A stretch of DNA of 64,000 nt from Oscheius dolichura. Lineage: Eukaryota > Nematoda > Chromadorea > Rhabditida > Rhabditidae. The notes below the pieces were generated by a model that saw only the letters and a list, made by a program, of their open reading frames with translations, did not search any database and was not told the DNA's origin. The stretch is from positions 7,378,001-7,442,000 of the forward strand of contig OW051492.1 in NCBI GenBank assembly GCA_932521035.1, in the 5' to 3' direction. Below are positions 35,929 to 48,073 of this stretch, piece after piece; position 1 is the stretch's first letter; each line of letters begins with the position of its first letter. The translations under genes and the position numbers were made by a program.

Positions 35929-37866
35929 ATGGCGTCTTCTCGTCTTCTGAGTCTGCCCCGTTCTGTCCTCTCCTTGTGAGTCGTCTCCCTCATCCTCCGA
36001 TCACAGACACGGCTTCAGGAGTATGCAGAGCAACATCAGCTACGTGCATGGCGCCTCCTCGGAGAAATTGAAGTTCGAAACTCTGGGGGAGATGCTGCGA
36101 AAGACGGTGGATGCCCACCCGAGCCGGGAATTCCTCATCTTCAAAAAGCAGAAGATCCGAAAGACGTACAAGGAATTCTACGACGACGTGCGCCGTTTCG
36201 CGGCTGGACTCTATGCCATGGGACTGGCGAAGGGCGACCGCGTCGGCGTCTGGGGCGGCAACTACTACGAGTGGAGTGTGTGCCAGTACGCGACGGCCAT
36301 CGCCGGCCTCGTCCAGGTCAACATCAACCCGGCCTACAAGTCCTCTGAGCTGCACTACGCCCTGAAGGCCGTCGGGGTCCGGGCCCTCGTCACCCCGCAC
36401 ATCTTCAAGAATAACAACTATATCAGTGTCCTCAACGACGTCAGCCACCCCATTTAATTGAGAGAAGGCCCCTTGTTCAGATCTGTCCGACGCTGGCCAA
36501 CTCGCAGCCGGGAATGGGTTCGGTCACCAGTAAGGACCTGCCCGACCTCGAGCATATCATCGTCTTCGCCAACCAGGAACCGGTCCGAGGAGCCTGGAAC
36601 TTCCAAGACATCTGGAGCGGGGCCGGCAATATCAACTTCAAGAGACTGGACGAGGCGGAGGCCTCTGTGCTGCCGGACGACCCGGTCAACATACAGTACA
36701 CCTCGGGCACGACGGGCCTCCCCAAGGCGGCCACCCTGTCTCACATGAATCTTCGAAACAATGCCGGCTTCTTGGCCCAGCGGCTGGGATACGACAAGAA
36801 GCACCACGTGATATGCATCCCCAATCCCCTCTACCGTAAGCCATTGAGAAGAGAACGGCGGATAGAGATTTGCAGACTGTTTCGGCTGTGTGATGGGCGT
36901 GTTGGGAGCCACCATCCACGGTAACACGTGTGTCTTCCCCGCCATCAATTTCAAGGCCAAGAAGGTGTTGGAGTCGTGCGAGGAGGAGAAGTGCAACTAC
37001 ATCTACGGCACGCCGACGATGTTCATCGACCTCCTGAGCGACCCGGACTTCAAGAAGCACAACATGGCCTCGGTACATGGAGCGGTCATGGCCGGCTCGC
37101 CCTGTCCCCCGGCGCTGTGCTCGGCCCTCGAGAAGGAGATGAATGTCAAGGATCTGTTCATTGCCTACGGGACGACGGAGCTGTCTCCGCTTGTGTCGAC
37201 GTCCGTCTCGAGCCAGCCCATGAGCGAGAGGATCAAGAATGTCGGCTACGTGCTACCCCATACGGAGATCTGTGTGGTGGACGAGAAGGGCAAGGCCGTG
37301 CCGCGCGGAGTGAAGGGAGAGCTGCTGTCCAGGGGATACATGACCATGCGAGGCTACTGGGGAGACGAGGCCAAGACGAAGAAGGACATCGACGCGGCCA
37401 GATGGTACCACACCGGGGACATCGCGTCGATGAACGAGGATGGCTCGATCTGCATCGTCGGCCGGAACAAGGACATGATCATCAAGGGAGGAGAGAACGT
37501 CTACCCGACGGAGATCGAGCAGTTCCTCTTCAAGTTGCCCTACGTGGCCGATGCCCAGGTGATCGGGGTGCCGGATGATAGACTGGGCGAGACGGTCTGT
37601 GCCTGGATTCGATTGAGGGACGGAGCCAAGGATATCACGCCGGAGAAGATCAAGGACGACTGCAAGGGCAAGATGATGACCTACAAGATTCCGTCGTATG
37701 TGATGATCAAGAAGATGGAGAACTTCCCTCTGACTGCCACGGGCAAGGTGGGCGACCGGAGAGGACTGGGCGACATCGGCTGTTTCAGGTACAAAAGTTC
37801 CGTCTCCGTGAGATTTCGAAGAAGGAACTCGGCCTGGAGAATGTCCAGTCCCATTATAATGCTTAA
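35929..37866 (+). CDS. ACSF2: Medium-chain acyl-CoA synthetase, ACSF2-type, mitochondrial
   Basis: ATP-dependent activation of fatty acids to acyl-CoA. The start MASSRLLSLPRSVLSLHGFR looks like a mitochondrial targeting sequence. ANL-superfamily motifs are in order: YTSGTTGLPKAATLSH (phosphate loop), YGTPTMFIDLL, YGTTELSPLVSTS (matching YGxTExxP), RWYHTGDIASMNEDGSI (matching TGD), IVGRNKDMIIKGGENVYPTE (hinge), and the end PLTATGKVQKFRLRE with the catalytic Lys. Introns at about 35958-35990, 36440-36480, 36837-36876 and 37747-37789 splice in phase. The length (about 600 residues) and the sequence fit ACSF2. Its exon/intron segment 36572-36894 also exists as an inverted copy at 13234-13555. AATAAA follows the stop. 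Confidence 0.95.
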
Positions 37867-38021
37867 ATACTCGAAATAAAAATGTACAGCTCGCAATTAA
37901 ATGGGGCATTCTTTTTTGGGGTTCAGGGAGGGCAGGTCTTGTTCCCGTGGCGTATCCTCTGGGTAGCATTCCTCGTCTTCCACCTCTTTGTCTTTTCTCC
38001 ATTTCTCAAGAAGGACAGAAT

Positions 38022-38027
38022 CTTTAT
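38022..38027 (-). promoter_or_regulatory. Polyadenylation signal for LIN-41
   Basis: Minus-strand AATAAA about 540 bases past the LIN-41 stop. It bounds a 3' UTR that would include both let-7-type sites. The convergent ACSF2 gene ends about 150 bp away. Confidence 0.5.
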
Positions 38028-38276
38028 TGTAAAGACAAGGAAGAGATTTGAAAAGTGTGATCACCGGGGGTATCCCAAAAGCAGAGGTGGAAAGGAGAGA
38101 GAGAGAGACTACAACTTGTCCGAATCTTACGTACAAAAGAGTTTTGGGCATAGCGGCCCGTGTAATTTAGGCTGAGGATACTGTAGTTCCTCAAAATAAA
38201 GACTATGACGCGCCGCTCGGCGATCAGCGCCACAAGAGACAAGGAGAGGGAGACGGGGAGATATAAAACGACTGGT

Positions 38277-38299
38277 TGAGGTACGAACGGTTGCATACG
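38277..38299 (-). promoter_or_regulatory. let-7-complementary site A in the LIN-41 3' UTR
   Basis: In the minus-strand transcript this reads ATGCAACCGTTCGTACCTCA. It pairs with let-7 nucleotides 2-7 (plus A opposite nucleotide 1) and again with nucleotides 11-19 (one G:U pair), leaving an internal loop. This is the layout of the classic let-7 sites in worm lin-41. Confidence 0.85.
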
Positions 38300-38307
38300 G
38301 GGAGGGT

Positions 38308-38330
38308 AGAGGTACGAACGGTTGTATAAA
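38308..38330 (-). promoter_or_regulatory. let-7-complementary site B in the LIN-41 3' UTR
   Basis: The transcript reads TATACAACCGTTCGTACCTC. It has a six-base seed match (let-7 nucleotides 2-7) and nine contiguous pairs to let-7 nucleotides 11-19, with an internal loop between. It lies 8 nt from site A and shares the ACAACCGTTC core. Confidence 0.85.
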
Positions 38331-38568
38331 GACTGAGAGTTGTGAGGCTGGCCAGAACAGGCCGTAACAGACAACTGGAGACACCTAGAAATCTAGAAAA
38401 CACCGGGAGGATGGGGGGCACGGGGGAGGAGGAAACCGGGAGGAGACAGAGAGAAGAAACAATAGAAACATAACAAGAAAGAGTGCAACAAACGCTCGAA
38501 GCTGTGCTCACCTAAGGATACAACGTGTGGTTTTTCAACAGGCATGGCTGGGAGCCGGACGGGGCGTC

Positions 38569-41500
38569 TTAGAAGACGCGGATGCAATTGTTGCCGAAGT
38601 CTACGACGTAGACGCGACCGTCTGACGAGACGGCGATGTCGGTGGGACGATCGAGAAGTGAACGAGGCGGACTCACTCCTAGGGGAGATGTCAGGAAGGG
38701 GGACATGGACGAGGGGCCAGCGGACTGAAGAAGGCGGGAGTCTGCCGGCCAGGGGGACGCGGTCACCTGGAATGTGGGGATGGGCAGCTCCTGAGGCATT
38801 TGGAAGCCGGAACTGAGGGTGTTATTGCCGCCGAACGAGGCGATACAGCGCATCTCCTCGCCAGAGAAGACCTGAACCGGGGAGGTGTGGGCCGAGGCGG
38901 GGCCGGACCTGTATTCTGTTGTTTCTCGAGTCGCAGATGAGGATGTGTCCCTCCGGGTCGGTGGTTATACCCTGCGGCCGGCAGAACTGGCCCTCGATCT
39001 CGCCCTCCGTGCCGTAGACCTTCATGTCGCTCCCATTCCGGGGGGAGCAGACAGCCAGACGGTGGTTATTAAAGTCCCTAGAAATGATTATGTAAAGCGC
39101 CGGGAGGATGGCTCACGTGATGAGGAGATGGCCGTCGGGAAGATAGCAGAGGCCGCGGGGCGAGTCCAGGTGCTTGTAGAAGTAGGCGGTGTCGAAGCCG
39201 CACTTGCGGATGAACATTCCCTTGGGGTTGAAGATCTGCACCCGGTGGTTGCGGGTGTCGGAGACGGCGATGTGGTTTAGCGAGTTGCAGGCGACTCCCC
39301 ACGGGTAGTTGAACATGCCGTTGGGCCGGCCTCTCTCGCCGAACTTGAAGAGGAAGACGCCGTTCTCGTCGAAGACCTGTACCCGGTGGTTGTCCTTGTC
39401 GGCCACGATGATGTTATTCAGGGTGTTTGTCGTGATCCCGGCCGGACGGTCGAACTGCCCCGGGCGAGTCCCTCCCTGTCCGAATTTCATGAGGAAATGG
39501 CCATCTTTGTCGAAGATCTGGATCCGGTTGTTACTCCGGTCGGCGACGAGAACACGCCCATGGGCGTCGATAGAAATGCCCCAGGGACGACACAGTTCTC
39601 CGTCTCCGCTGCCCTCCTTGCCAAAGGAGAACAGCTCGCCGGAGGTGGCTATGTCCGTGTAGTTTCGGCCTTTTCGAACCTCGATATTCAGCGGACAGTC
39701 ACTATAAACTCCATTGTCTTCTACCGGCCACGCGTCGCCTACCTCAAGAGGGTGCCCCGGATGAAGATGTTGACCAGGTGGAGGCCATCAACCATCGGCA
39801 GATAGGAGACGGACACCATTCCCGACTCCCTCTCCCTAAAAAATCCAAGATATCTCAGCCACAAACTCAAGGCTTACTGTATCTGGCATTCCAGTTGACT
39901 TCCCTCCGGTGTGGTGATCTGTGCCTTGATGTCTTGGGCACATCCCGGAGAGGGCTTCCCACAGGCGTCTCGCAGCTGGACGAAGAGGTTCGACTGCCGG
40001 TCTCGGATGGCTCTCCGCAGCCGTTCTCCGACCACCGTCGAGGTGGCCGCACAGGCTTCGCTTTCCAGTTCACCCATGGTTTGAATCCTAAACGGCGTTA
40101 ATTCAGCCTCATTGCGGTGGACTCACTTGGTCAGGAGGTCGGGAGACGGCTGGATGAACTTGATCAGGTCAGTTTCCTGTGGCTCGAGGACGAGTTTCTG
40201 GCAGTACAGCTGGAGGAGGGTATCGTAGTATCGTTCCAAAGAGTCCGAGGCTTCCACCTCGCGAATAATCTGGACCATTCGACTCCTGACCGTGTGCAGC
40301 TGTTCGTTCTGTCCCCTGAGGGTGTTCAGCTTGGTCGTCCGGACAGTCTCCAGCCGCTGGAGGAGGTCTCTCTTCCTCTCCTCCAGGGCACTCATGTGCT
40401 TGTGGATGACGGATCGCAACTCGCTGGCCACTGCCTGGGTGCCTACTTCGATCCTCTCTACCATCCGGCGGACACTGTCCACCGCGTCGGCCATGTTCTT
40501 CTCGCGCTGTTTGACATCGTTCAGGAGGAGCATGGCAGCCGCTCGCACGTCCACTAAATGTATTATTCAAAAAGGGAGGGGGACGGGGAGGACTCACTGG
40601 GCGGGACCAGGTGATGGTTGGAGTGCTGTTGGACACAGATGTGGCAGAGGGCAGCCCCGCAGCACGTCTCGCAGATGGCCAGGATCCGGGCCTCGTGGAT
40701 ACAGCAGACGGAGGACGGCCGCGACGCCGACGAGCCTTCTGATGTCATCCCGCCCGACAGACTCCCGCCGTGGGTGTCATCCGACTTCTGAGGAGACGTC
40801 TAAATCACTGTTGTCCTCTTTCTCGACTACAGTACCATCTGCATGGCTAGGTGTTCCCACGGGACGACGTGATGGTCCTTCGTGACCCGGACTCTCTGAT
40901 GCGCCACGACGCAGTCATTGCACAACATCTCGGAACAGTTCATACACCAGCCAGTGGCCCTCGATCCATTTTGACAGACGGCACAGACATCTTCTCTCCG
41001 TTGAGGGGTCGGGTAGGGAAACCTCTCCCCCGTCGGGGTGGTAAAGGGTGGAAGACGTTCTTCTTGCTAAAAAGAGGAAGAGGTCTCTGGCAGAGGAGGC
41101 CACCTACCCCCAGACCCTCGAATCCCCTAGGCGCTCGGCTGCTTTTCGGCTGATCCCAGAGATGGAAGGACTCTTCGTTGGCCGGGAAGGAGATGTTCTA
41201 TAAGATGGGATTTTCCTATAAAAATTGATAGGGGTGCCTGTAGTTCAGTGGGGAGATGGTAGTTGGCCAGGGAGGTGACCTCTTCCGGATTCCTACCCCC
41301 GGCCATCGGGGACTGGAACAACTGTGGCGGGTACGGGGGACTGCTGACGGAGAGGGCCAGCCTGGCCGCACAGATGGGACAGGGGGTGCCTTCTGGAGGA
41401 GCACACTCCTGACACAATCTGGCACAGTGGAATGGGGGAAAGATAAAGGGAGAGCTACCTGTGGCTGCAGGGGTAGCTGGTCCCGCCGACGACGCCGATC

Positions 41501-41649
41501 TCCTTGCTACAGCGGTGACACTTGGAAAGGGGAGGATACTGCCGGAACGGGGGGAAGATGTCGAACCGGGGGGTGGACATCACCGAGGGCGGGGATTCGA
41601 ACAGTCCTCTCTGGAACTGGCCATTCTCTTGGAAGAGTCTGAACATACG
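38569..41649 (-). CDS. lin-41: LIN-41/TRIM71 (RING, B-boxes, coiled coil, filamin, NHL)
   Basis: TRIM-NHL RNA-binding repressor of the heterochronic pathway. Domains in order: RING (CHRCSKEIGVVGGTSYPCSH, then LCQECAPPEGTPCPIC across a short intron), B-box 1 (MLCNDCVVAHQRVRVTKDHH), B-box 2 (CCIHEARILAICETCCGAAL), coiled coil (KQREKNMADAVDSVRRMVER onward), a filamin/ABP280 domain (CAQDIKAQITTPEGSQLECQ to NGVYSDCPLNIEVRKG), and six NHL repeats (GDGELCRPWGISIDAHGRVL, RPGQFDRPAGITTNTLNN, MFNYPWGVACNSLNHIAVSD, YKHLDSPRGLCYLPDGHLLI, GQFCRPQGITTDPEGHILIC, and the last ending VVDFGNNCIRVF). RING, filamin and NHL together distinguish LIN-41/TRIM71 from other TRIM-NHL proteins. A loop of about 50 residues is inserted before the last NHL repeat. 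The 3' UTR holds two let-7-type sites. A first exon may lie at 42452-42502. Confidence 0.96.
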
Positions 41650-42451
41650 CTAAAGTCATGACCACTGAATCCCTGATGGCTGCCCTCGGAAACGAAACTG
41701 AACTGTCCGCTGTCCTCTGTGAATGTGGTGTTTTGTGTCTGGAATAGGCCTCATACTCTTTCTGTCTCTTTGGTATTCCATCCTCTATACATATTTCCTA
41801 CTCCACTTCTCCTCTTCCTAATGACGCCCTTTTAGACCGCACGCAGGCGTTTTTTGGAAACACAGCTGGGACTTTCAGTGTCACGCCACATGCTGGCTCT
41901 AGGTTGATAGGGGCATCCCCTCTTTACTCGTCTTCGCTTGCACCTGTCTGCGGCATGACTCTTTTTGGCGTCCAAAACACAAAATTGTATAGAAAAGATT
42001 CTTCTAGTGGCTATGAAATACACCACTTCATATAAAATGGCATATTTGACTGAAAATATTCGATCTCCCCCGCTTTTGCCACCCTAAAGGAGTTCTGCCG
42101 CCTCATTTTTACAAGTTAGACAATGCGCACTTCTCTTGTTTATGTTTTATTGCCTTTTTACTGACTTTTTAGCTGTTTACCCCAAATAAATAGTAGAATT
42201 GAGTTGCGGTCAAAATGAGCCGATGTATTCTGTAGAAAAGGCCATTTTTTGAAGAAAACGCCCAAAAAGACTATTCAATTCCAATTACAAGCAAAATTTG
42301 CAATATGCTACCCAATTCGCGAGAAACGTGATGCGCCATACTGTTCTTTTGATATAATTATCTTAAGAATATGTCAAAGAATCTCTAATTATTCAATAAA
42401 CGATATAAAATTGATCTAGGAAGAAAAGAAAATACGGGGAAAAGATCTAAC

Positions 42452-42502
42452 CTTTTGGACATCAGACTCCTGTTCGCTGGCGATGTTCTCAGCTTTTTGC
42501 AT
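42452..42502 (-). CDS. Candidate first coding exon of LIN-41
   Basis: ATG at 42502 opens 17 codons (MQKAENIASEQESDVQK) ending at an AAG|GTTAGA donor in phase 0. This joins in phase to the TTTAG acceptor at 41650, just before RMFRLFQ. A TTTTTTCAG lies about 10 nt upstream of the ATG. Plausible, but not backed by a conserved motif. Confidence 0.4.
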
Positions 42503-43558
42503 ATTTGAAATACTGAAAAAAGTGAAGCCGAGCACACTTTTCTGTAATATTTTGACAGTTTTCTTAATAGAGACGGTGGACTGACTTTAGTTTGTGTTGG
42601 GATGTTGTCTCATCCCCACTTCCAGTCCTAAAAATATTGAAAACCACCGCCGAAGCAGTAGTCGTACCCGTTGACCAGAGTGGCCTGAAATTCTTCTCGT
42701 TTAGAGTCGAAAAATCGACAAAAATCCAAAGAAAATGATGTTAAAAAATGAGCGAAAACGAGCGACGGGTGCGGCCGCCGCGAGCGAAAAAAGCGGCACA
42801 CAAAAAACGGCAAAAAAAATGGCCAGTGCGGGAGGAAAAGATGCGGAGACACGGGACATGGACGCAGAGGGAAAAGGGCAAGTGCGGCTGGGGAAGGAAA
42901 AAAATTGGGGCTACAAACGGCCGGCCCGACTCGCCACGTAGACTCAAAGGTTTGAGAGAGGTCAGGGGAAGCAGACTGGGGGGCAGAATAAACTCGCCCG
43001 TTTCCTAGTCACATACATTATAATTTTTGTAGTGAAAGGATATAATTAAATATAATAGGAGGATTTAGAGGATCAAAAGAGAGCAAATAAAGAAAGGAGG
43101 AAGACATAAAAGGGAGGACAGCTGGATGAAGGAGAGCAATGCCCACGGTTGCGATAGAAAGGGCAGTGTCTGTAAAGGTACCGTAACCTTTATCTGCTCC
43201 TTTGATCTGCCCCCGTATACTGTAATTTCTCTATTGTCGGACATGCTTCCAATGGGCAGACCACCGCCTAGCCATCTAAACATCGGTTTCAAATAGATTC
43301 TCTGATCGGCCAGAAGCCTCGCTAAGAAGAGCCTCGGAGCAGACGGCATCAAGACCTGGGCCGGAGCGACGCGTTTTCAACCCTAACTGAAGCTGTACCC
43401 ATACTTTATTGATCGGGATCGATTTCCACCTGATTTCCCAATCAAAGGGGCTGTAAACTTTCCAATAGGTCCAACAGTCCTATTGATTGCCCATCCCGGC
43501 CAGGTCACATCCTCCACCTGTTCTCCTCCTTGTCCTCTTTCTATTCGAACACTTTCAG
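42503..43558. other. Spacer between LIN-41 and the F-box-family gene
   Basis: Contains the likely LIN-41 promoter and a purine-rich stretch (about 42740-42960). A minus-strand frame near 43065-43352 (IGSMSDNREITVYGG) is not supported by splice-linked exons. Nothing else is recognised. Confidence 0.4.
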
Positions 43559-44987
43559 ATGCAGCCGAAGCTGCTCCCTCTCGGCGAGAAGCTTCCTCCC
43601 GGCTTTCTATCGTCCCTCGTCAACAGAGTAGGTCATCTTCCCCCCAAGAATTACCATCCTCTACAGCTGTCTCCCTCGACCTATGTCAATCTCCGGAGGA
43701 CCTGCTCCGATTTAGATGAGATGATAGAAGATGCTGTAGATAGGAACGAGATCCACGTGAATATGAAGAAAGGCAATAGTCTGAAGCTGGTCCTCCTTTT
43801 GATGGCCTCTGATCTTATGTTTTTCAGGAATTCTTCAGGGCATATTACCGTGCCACTTTCAAGGATTCCGACCAGATAATAAGAGACGTCATCAGCCTGT
43901 TCAGTTTCCACTATAGGAGCATATCTATTGTAAGTCATCTGATCAAGGGCGAGAACATCCAGCCAGAGGCACGACCGGAAGCCATGGGCCATGTCCAGCG
44001 AGGTGGTTCGCGGCATAGACAGCAGTATCAAACAACTACTGTCGACTCTCCGATACGATGAACTTGTACTCGTCCACTACCACGACTCCTCCCGGTTGCT
44101 CGATCTCCTCTCCGTCGTGTCTGCCACTTCCCTGTGGATTGCAAACGATTCGAATACATCTGAACCCATCGATTTGGAACTATTGAGAAAGCCACAGTTC
44201 CAGGTGAGTCACCGACGGAATACTTTTAAAACTCGACCATTTCAGAAGTTTGCCCATCTTTCAGTCATTCATTGTATGATGTCCATCAGCTTCAATCTCC
44301 TGGATCTATGTAAGGGTAGGGAGACATTGGAATTGAGATTTGGCAATAGTGAGGACGACATCGAACCCATGTACACACAGTTCATACAGGTCTGGCTCAA
44401 TTGAGACCTCAAAACAGCTTTAGGACGTGTACAACGATGTGGACGTGGGTCCTTTGGAAAAGATTACAATGCAAATGAAGGTGCCCCCCTCGTGGAGCAG
44501 AGGCATACCGAATGGGGAGATCGGGAATGTCGCCTTCACTTTATTGAAGGGGCCAACTTGGTTGGACATAGACGATGATTATGTACGTGCTCCCGCCCCT
44601 TCCACCCGTTCCTGTCTTTTCAGCAAAGCGACAACTATGTCTATTTCTGCCAAACTGGGACGAGAGTTCTTCTACTGTCCGAGATCCCCTACTCCTCAGT
44701 CAACAAAGTAAGATCCTTTGATTAAAGGACTGTGGCTTCAGTTCGAGCTCTACATCCTGCCTCCGGGTGACCTGTCCGCCTTCGTTCAAGCTCTGGCATA
44801 TGCCCTCTACGAGACAAGAGATTTCCGCAGGTGGAGACAATTCCCGGTGGACAACTCGTGCCTGTATTCTCTGTTAGAGGGAACTTCCCTCGATCTCTAC
44901 CCGGCCGCCGTCGGCAAATACATGCTGGAGTTGCTGGAGCACATGAACAAGTTGACTAGAAGCATCGCGTACACCATAAACTGGTGA
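43559..44987 (+). CDS. F-box-associated family member, intact copy
   Basis: Best-preserved member of a local family. The ATG directly follows CTTTCAG. An F-box-like N-terminus (KLPPGFLSSLVNR, then LSPSTYVNLRRTCSDLDEM across a 39-nt intron) is followed by exons EFFRAYYRATFKDSDQIIRD, QLLSTLRYDELVLVHYHDSS, KFAHLSVIHCMMSISFNLLD, DVYNDVDVGPLEKI, YVYFCQTGTRVLLLSEIPYS, LQFELYILPPGDLSAFVQAL and a last exon with YSLLEG and LELLEHMNKLTR. Introns are 35-60 nt and sit at the same places in the copies at 10976-11657 and 13556-15063. The F-box suggests SCF ubiquitin-ligase adaptors, as in the large species-specific F-box expansions of nematodes. I do not recognise the C-terminal domain. Confidence 0.65.
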
Positions 44988-45198
44988 AGAAGCAGCTACC
45001 AGTTCAGCTATATATGACCATTCCTCGTCCCCCTTCGTAGCTATCATCCACAATCATTGTCGCCTCCTCTAATGAAGAATGTTTTCTCGAAGGCTAAACA
45101 CTTGTCGGAGGGAAGCGTGTAAATGAGGAGAGTGGCCGCTGGCCGTGGTGAGTTGTTGGCTATGATGTGAAGTCGCATTCCTCTTTCATTCACCTCTT

Positions 45199-45604
45199 AC
45201 AGTCCTCGAGTTATCCCAATGGCGGCTACGCTCTGCTCGCCTTGTTTCTCCTCCATAAATTTGACAAACTCCAACTTCAAGGAGTACGGGACTTACTCGA
45301 TCTATTTGGATTTGTCCGAGGGGAGGGCAACGGTTTCACGACTCCTATTAGACGGCAGACGAAGGAGGGCCACTACCCGGGCCAGAAGATAGACGGAAAA
45401 TGCATTCGTATCATGGGGGATTCCACCTGCCATCGGGGGAAGATGACGATTAGGGATTCGAGCCATCTTCTTCGTGACTATATACACAAAAATGAAACTA
45501 TTTTCAATTGTTACAATCGTGGTCCGCAAATCCGGAAAGGTGTGCCCTCCTCGGACACTTTCCCGAAGACTGGTCACCCCATCCGGTCTTCTGTGTTTCG
45601 ATAA
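45199..45604 (+). pseudogene. Orphan 3' exon of the 11851-13200 F-box gene type
   Basis: After a TCTTACAG acceptor, the frame SSYPNGGYALLALFLLHKFD continues with KLQLQGVRDLLDLFGFVRG and IRRQTKEGHYPGQ, then IMGDSTCHRGKM, aligning to the last exon of the F-box gene at 11851-13200. The preceding exons, including the F-box, are absent, because the intact family member ends only about 210 bp upstream. It is most likely a partial duplicate; fusion to the upstream gene by splicing is possible but unsupported. The match shows that both family types travelled together. Confidence 0.55.
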
Positions 45605-45666
45605 GCTAACTATATGGCAAGATAAGGACCGCATAGTCTCCCGCCTCGGGCTAGCCTGCTTCTTCC

Positions 45667-47867
45667 ATGAGCAGCCAACTGCTCAGACAGCACTGGCCCT
45701 TCCTCCTCTTCGGCCTACTTTTTGTTGTTTCTGGGATAGTCCTCTGGATCACATTTCCTCCGATCTACGAAGGTGAGGTCGCCTCGGTAAGGTGTCTCTA
45801 GCGGGAGGATGGCCGGCTTTTAGAATTTGGAACTGAAGATCCACGAGGACAAGACACTGCCCACCTCGACCTGGCAGTGGTCACATCCTCCCATGGAGAA
45901 CATCATGAGCTTCTACTTTTTCAATGTGTCCAATCCCGACGAGATCATCTACGAGGGAGCCAAGCCGGCTGTCGTCGAGGCAAGGGTCTCCCCTGCTCCC
46001 GAAGGCATGTTCAGGTCGGGCCATGGACTGTCCAGGAGAAGGAGGTCAAGAAGTATATGAAGTGGTTGGACGACGGGGAGAAAGTCTTCTACGAGAACTA
46101 CAAGACCTACCTAGCTCGACCGGAGCTGTGCAATGGCTGCCGGATGGATGCTCTGGTCACTATCCCCAACCCCGTCGGTCTAGTGAGTTATCTTCGTCTC
46201 CTCTGGAGAGAATGCCCAGGGAGCAGCCGCTGACATCGTCGACCCACAGTATGCCGTGTCCTCCACTGGAAGGCAGGTCGTCGCCTGGAGTCTCCTCCTC
46301 CTCGGCGAGTACCCTTTCGTGTAGTCTTCTTTTCCCGTCTATCGATAAATTTCTGCTTAGGACACAAAAAGTAGGAGACATCCTCTTTGACGGCTATCCC
46401 GACCCTCTCCTCTCGCTAGCCCATAGTCAGGTTTCGTTACTAATCATTTTGAATAATAGTTACGGTTCCAGTTTCTGTCACTTGTGGAGTTGCTTCTCAA
46501 TAATGGGCAAACTCTCATTCCTATTCCTATTCCAGACATGCCGAGGATGGGGTTCTTCCAAGGGGTACGTTTCTTCCTATAGAATTACCTCTTTATTCCT
46601 TCTTTACAGTACAACAATACGAAGGACGAGTGGTATTGGATCCGGACGGGGAAGGGAAACATCGACCGGCTGGGAGAAGTTCAGTCTTGGGGAGATGAGT
46701 CGGCTCTCCCCGTCTCCTGGTGGGGAGACGACTATTCCAGGAGCATCCGAGGATCAGGTCCGCCCCTTCCCTCCTCCGCCACCCCGTGTCTCTCCAGATT
46801 CCGGCAGTTTCTCGAAGATGCACCTGAAGAAGGACGACGTGTTGCCGATGTTCCAGTCCTTCTACTGCCGATCCTTCGACGCCACCTACTTGAACGAGAC
46901 CACCGTCCACAATATCCCGGCCTACACGTGAGTCTCACTTCCCTTCCGGACCCTCCTCCCCTACAGCTACTCCGTCCCCTACGAGCAGTGGGACACGACT
47001 GCTAACAAGAACTTCGGCTTCCGCTACCGTAACGTGGAGCAGGTCAACTACTACCCGGAGTGGCCGGCCTGTCCCGGCCGGAACCAGTCGGCCTGTGTCT
47101 CGGCCGTCGACTGTAGTCGCCAGGAGAACTTGTGTGCCGACTGCTGCCAGGGCTCCTTCGTCAACGGAACGTACCTCCTCCCACCGGGCATGTATCCCCT
47201 CGTCTGCTATCCAGGCATCCTCCTCTCCCATATCGGTCGATAGAAACAGTTCAGGCCGACTCGAGCCGTCTCCCTTCTCCGTCATGTACAGCCCTCCCCA
47301 CTTTGTCTACTCGCCGCCGGCCGTGGCCGACTCCGTCTATGGGCTCAGTCCCTGTTTGGATCAGCATCGTCCGTTTCTCTATTCACACGAGCCGGTCAGT
47401 AAACGATATCCTTAAAAATTTGTTGATATCTGAGATTTTTTTCTTTCTGAACAAGCAAACAGCGAAATCAAGAGAGCGGGCCTAGTCCCCTCATCGGCAG
47501 GAGAACTCCTTGTGTCTCAAGAGTGGTCGTTTCTAATTAAATTGTTTTTTAGTTCTCCGGTACCGTCGTCCAAGTCGTGGTCCAGGTCCAGGTCAGTATG
47601 CCGGTGTCCCCCAGTTCCCTCGTCCCGTAAGTCCCTCTCCTCCTCCTCCCTCATCCTCCCCTTTCCAGCCAACTGATGCATCTGCCCTCCTCCATCATCC
47701 CGATCTTTTGGCAGTCGGCCAGGGCGTCTCTCACCGACGACACCTACCATCTGGTCTGGCTGGGTTTTGTCTTTGTCCCCAAATTCATCGATATCTTGAA
47801 GTTCTGCTCCATCCTCCTCGGCTGTCTCCTCCTTCTCCTCGTTGTTTTCCGTGTGTTTCGTAAATAA
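45667..47867 (+). CDS. Class B scavenger receptor (CD36/SCARB family)
   Basis: Two-pass membrane receptor or lipid transporter with a large extracellular loop. N-terminal TM: HWPFLLFGLLFVVSGIVLWI. Ectodomain landmarks: PPMENIMSFYFFNVSNPDEI, VEVGPWTVQEKEVKK, DILFDGYPDPLLSLAHS, KDEWYWIRTGKGNIDRLGE, FYCRSFDATYLNETTVHNIP (matching the CRS motif), YSVPYEQW and ENLCADCCQGSFVNGTYLLP, then MYSPPHFVYSPP (matching SxPHF). The C-terminal TM is LKFCSILLGCLLLLLVVF with a short basic end. Several N-glycosylation sequons are present. About ten short introns are used. One of them (45980-46014, 35 nt) starts with GC rather than GT, and its removal is required to keep the frame. Ligand specificity cannot be read from sequence. 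Confidence 0.93.
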
Positions 47868-48073
47868 TTCCCATTTTTTCTGTTCAATACGGGTCGATAC
47901 GTGTCTCCTCTCCAATAAACAGTCTATCCCGGTGTTGGTCTATTGGCTTTTGGCGCCCTCGGGCTCCCGCCACGAACGGCAAGCAGACCTTCAAAAACCT
48001 GATAGTCGTCTTGTTTTCTTCCCTCTTTCCTCTTTCTATTTTCATCTTTTTTTTTGCAGATCTCTCCCCTCGT

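Noticed and set aside
37253..38002. 249-codon minus-strand frame opposite ACSF2
   Set aside because: Antisense shadow caused by GC-rich codon bias of the ACSF2 exons.
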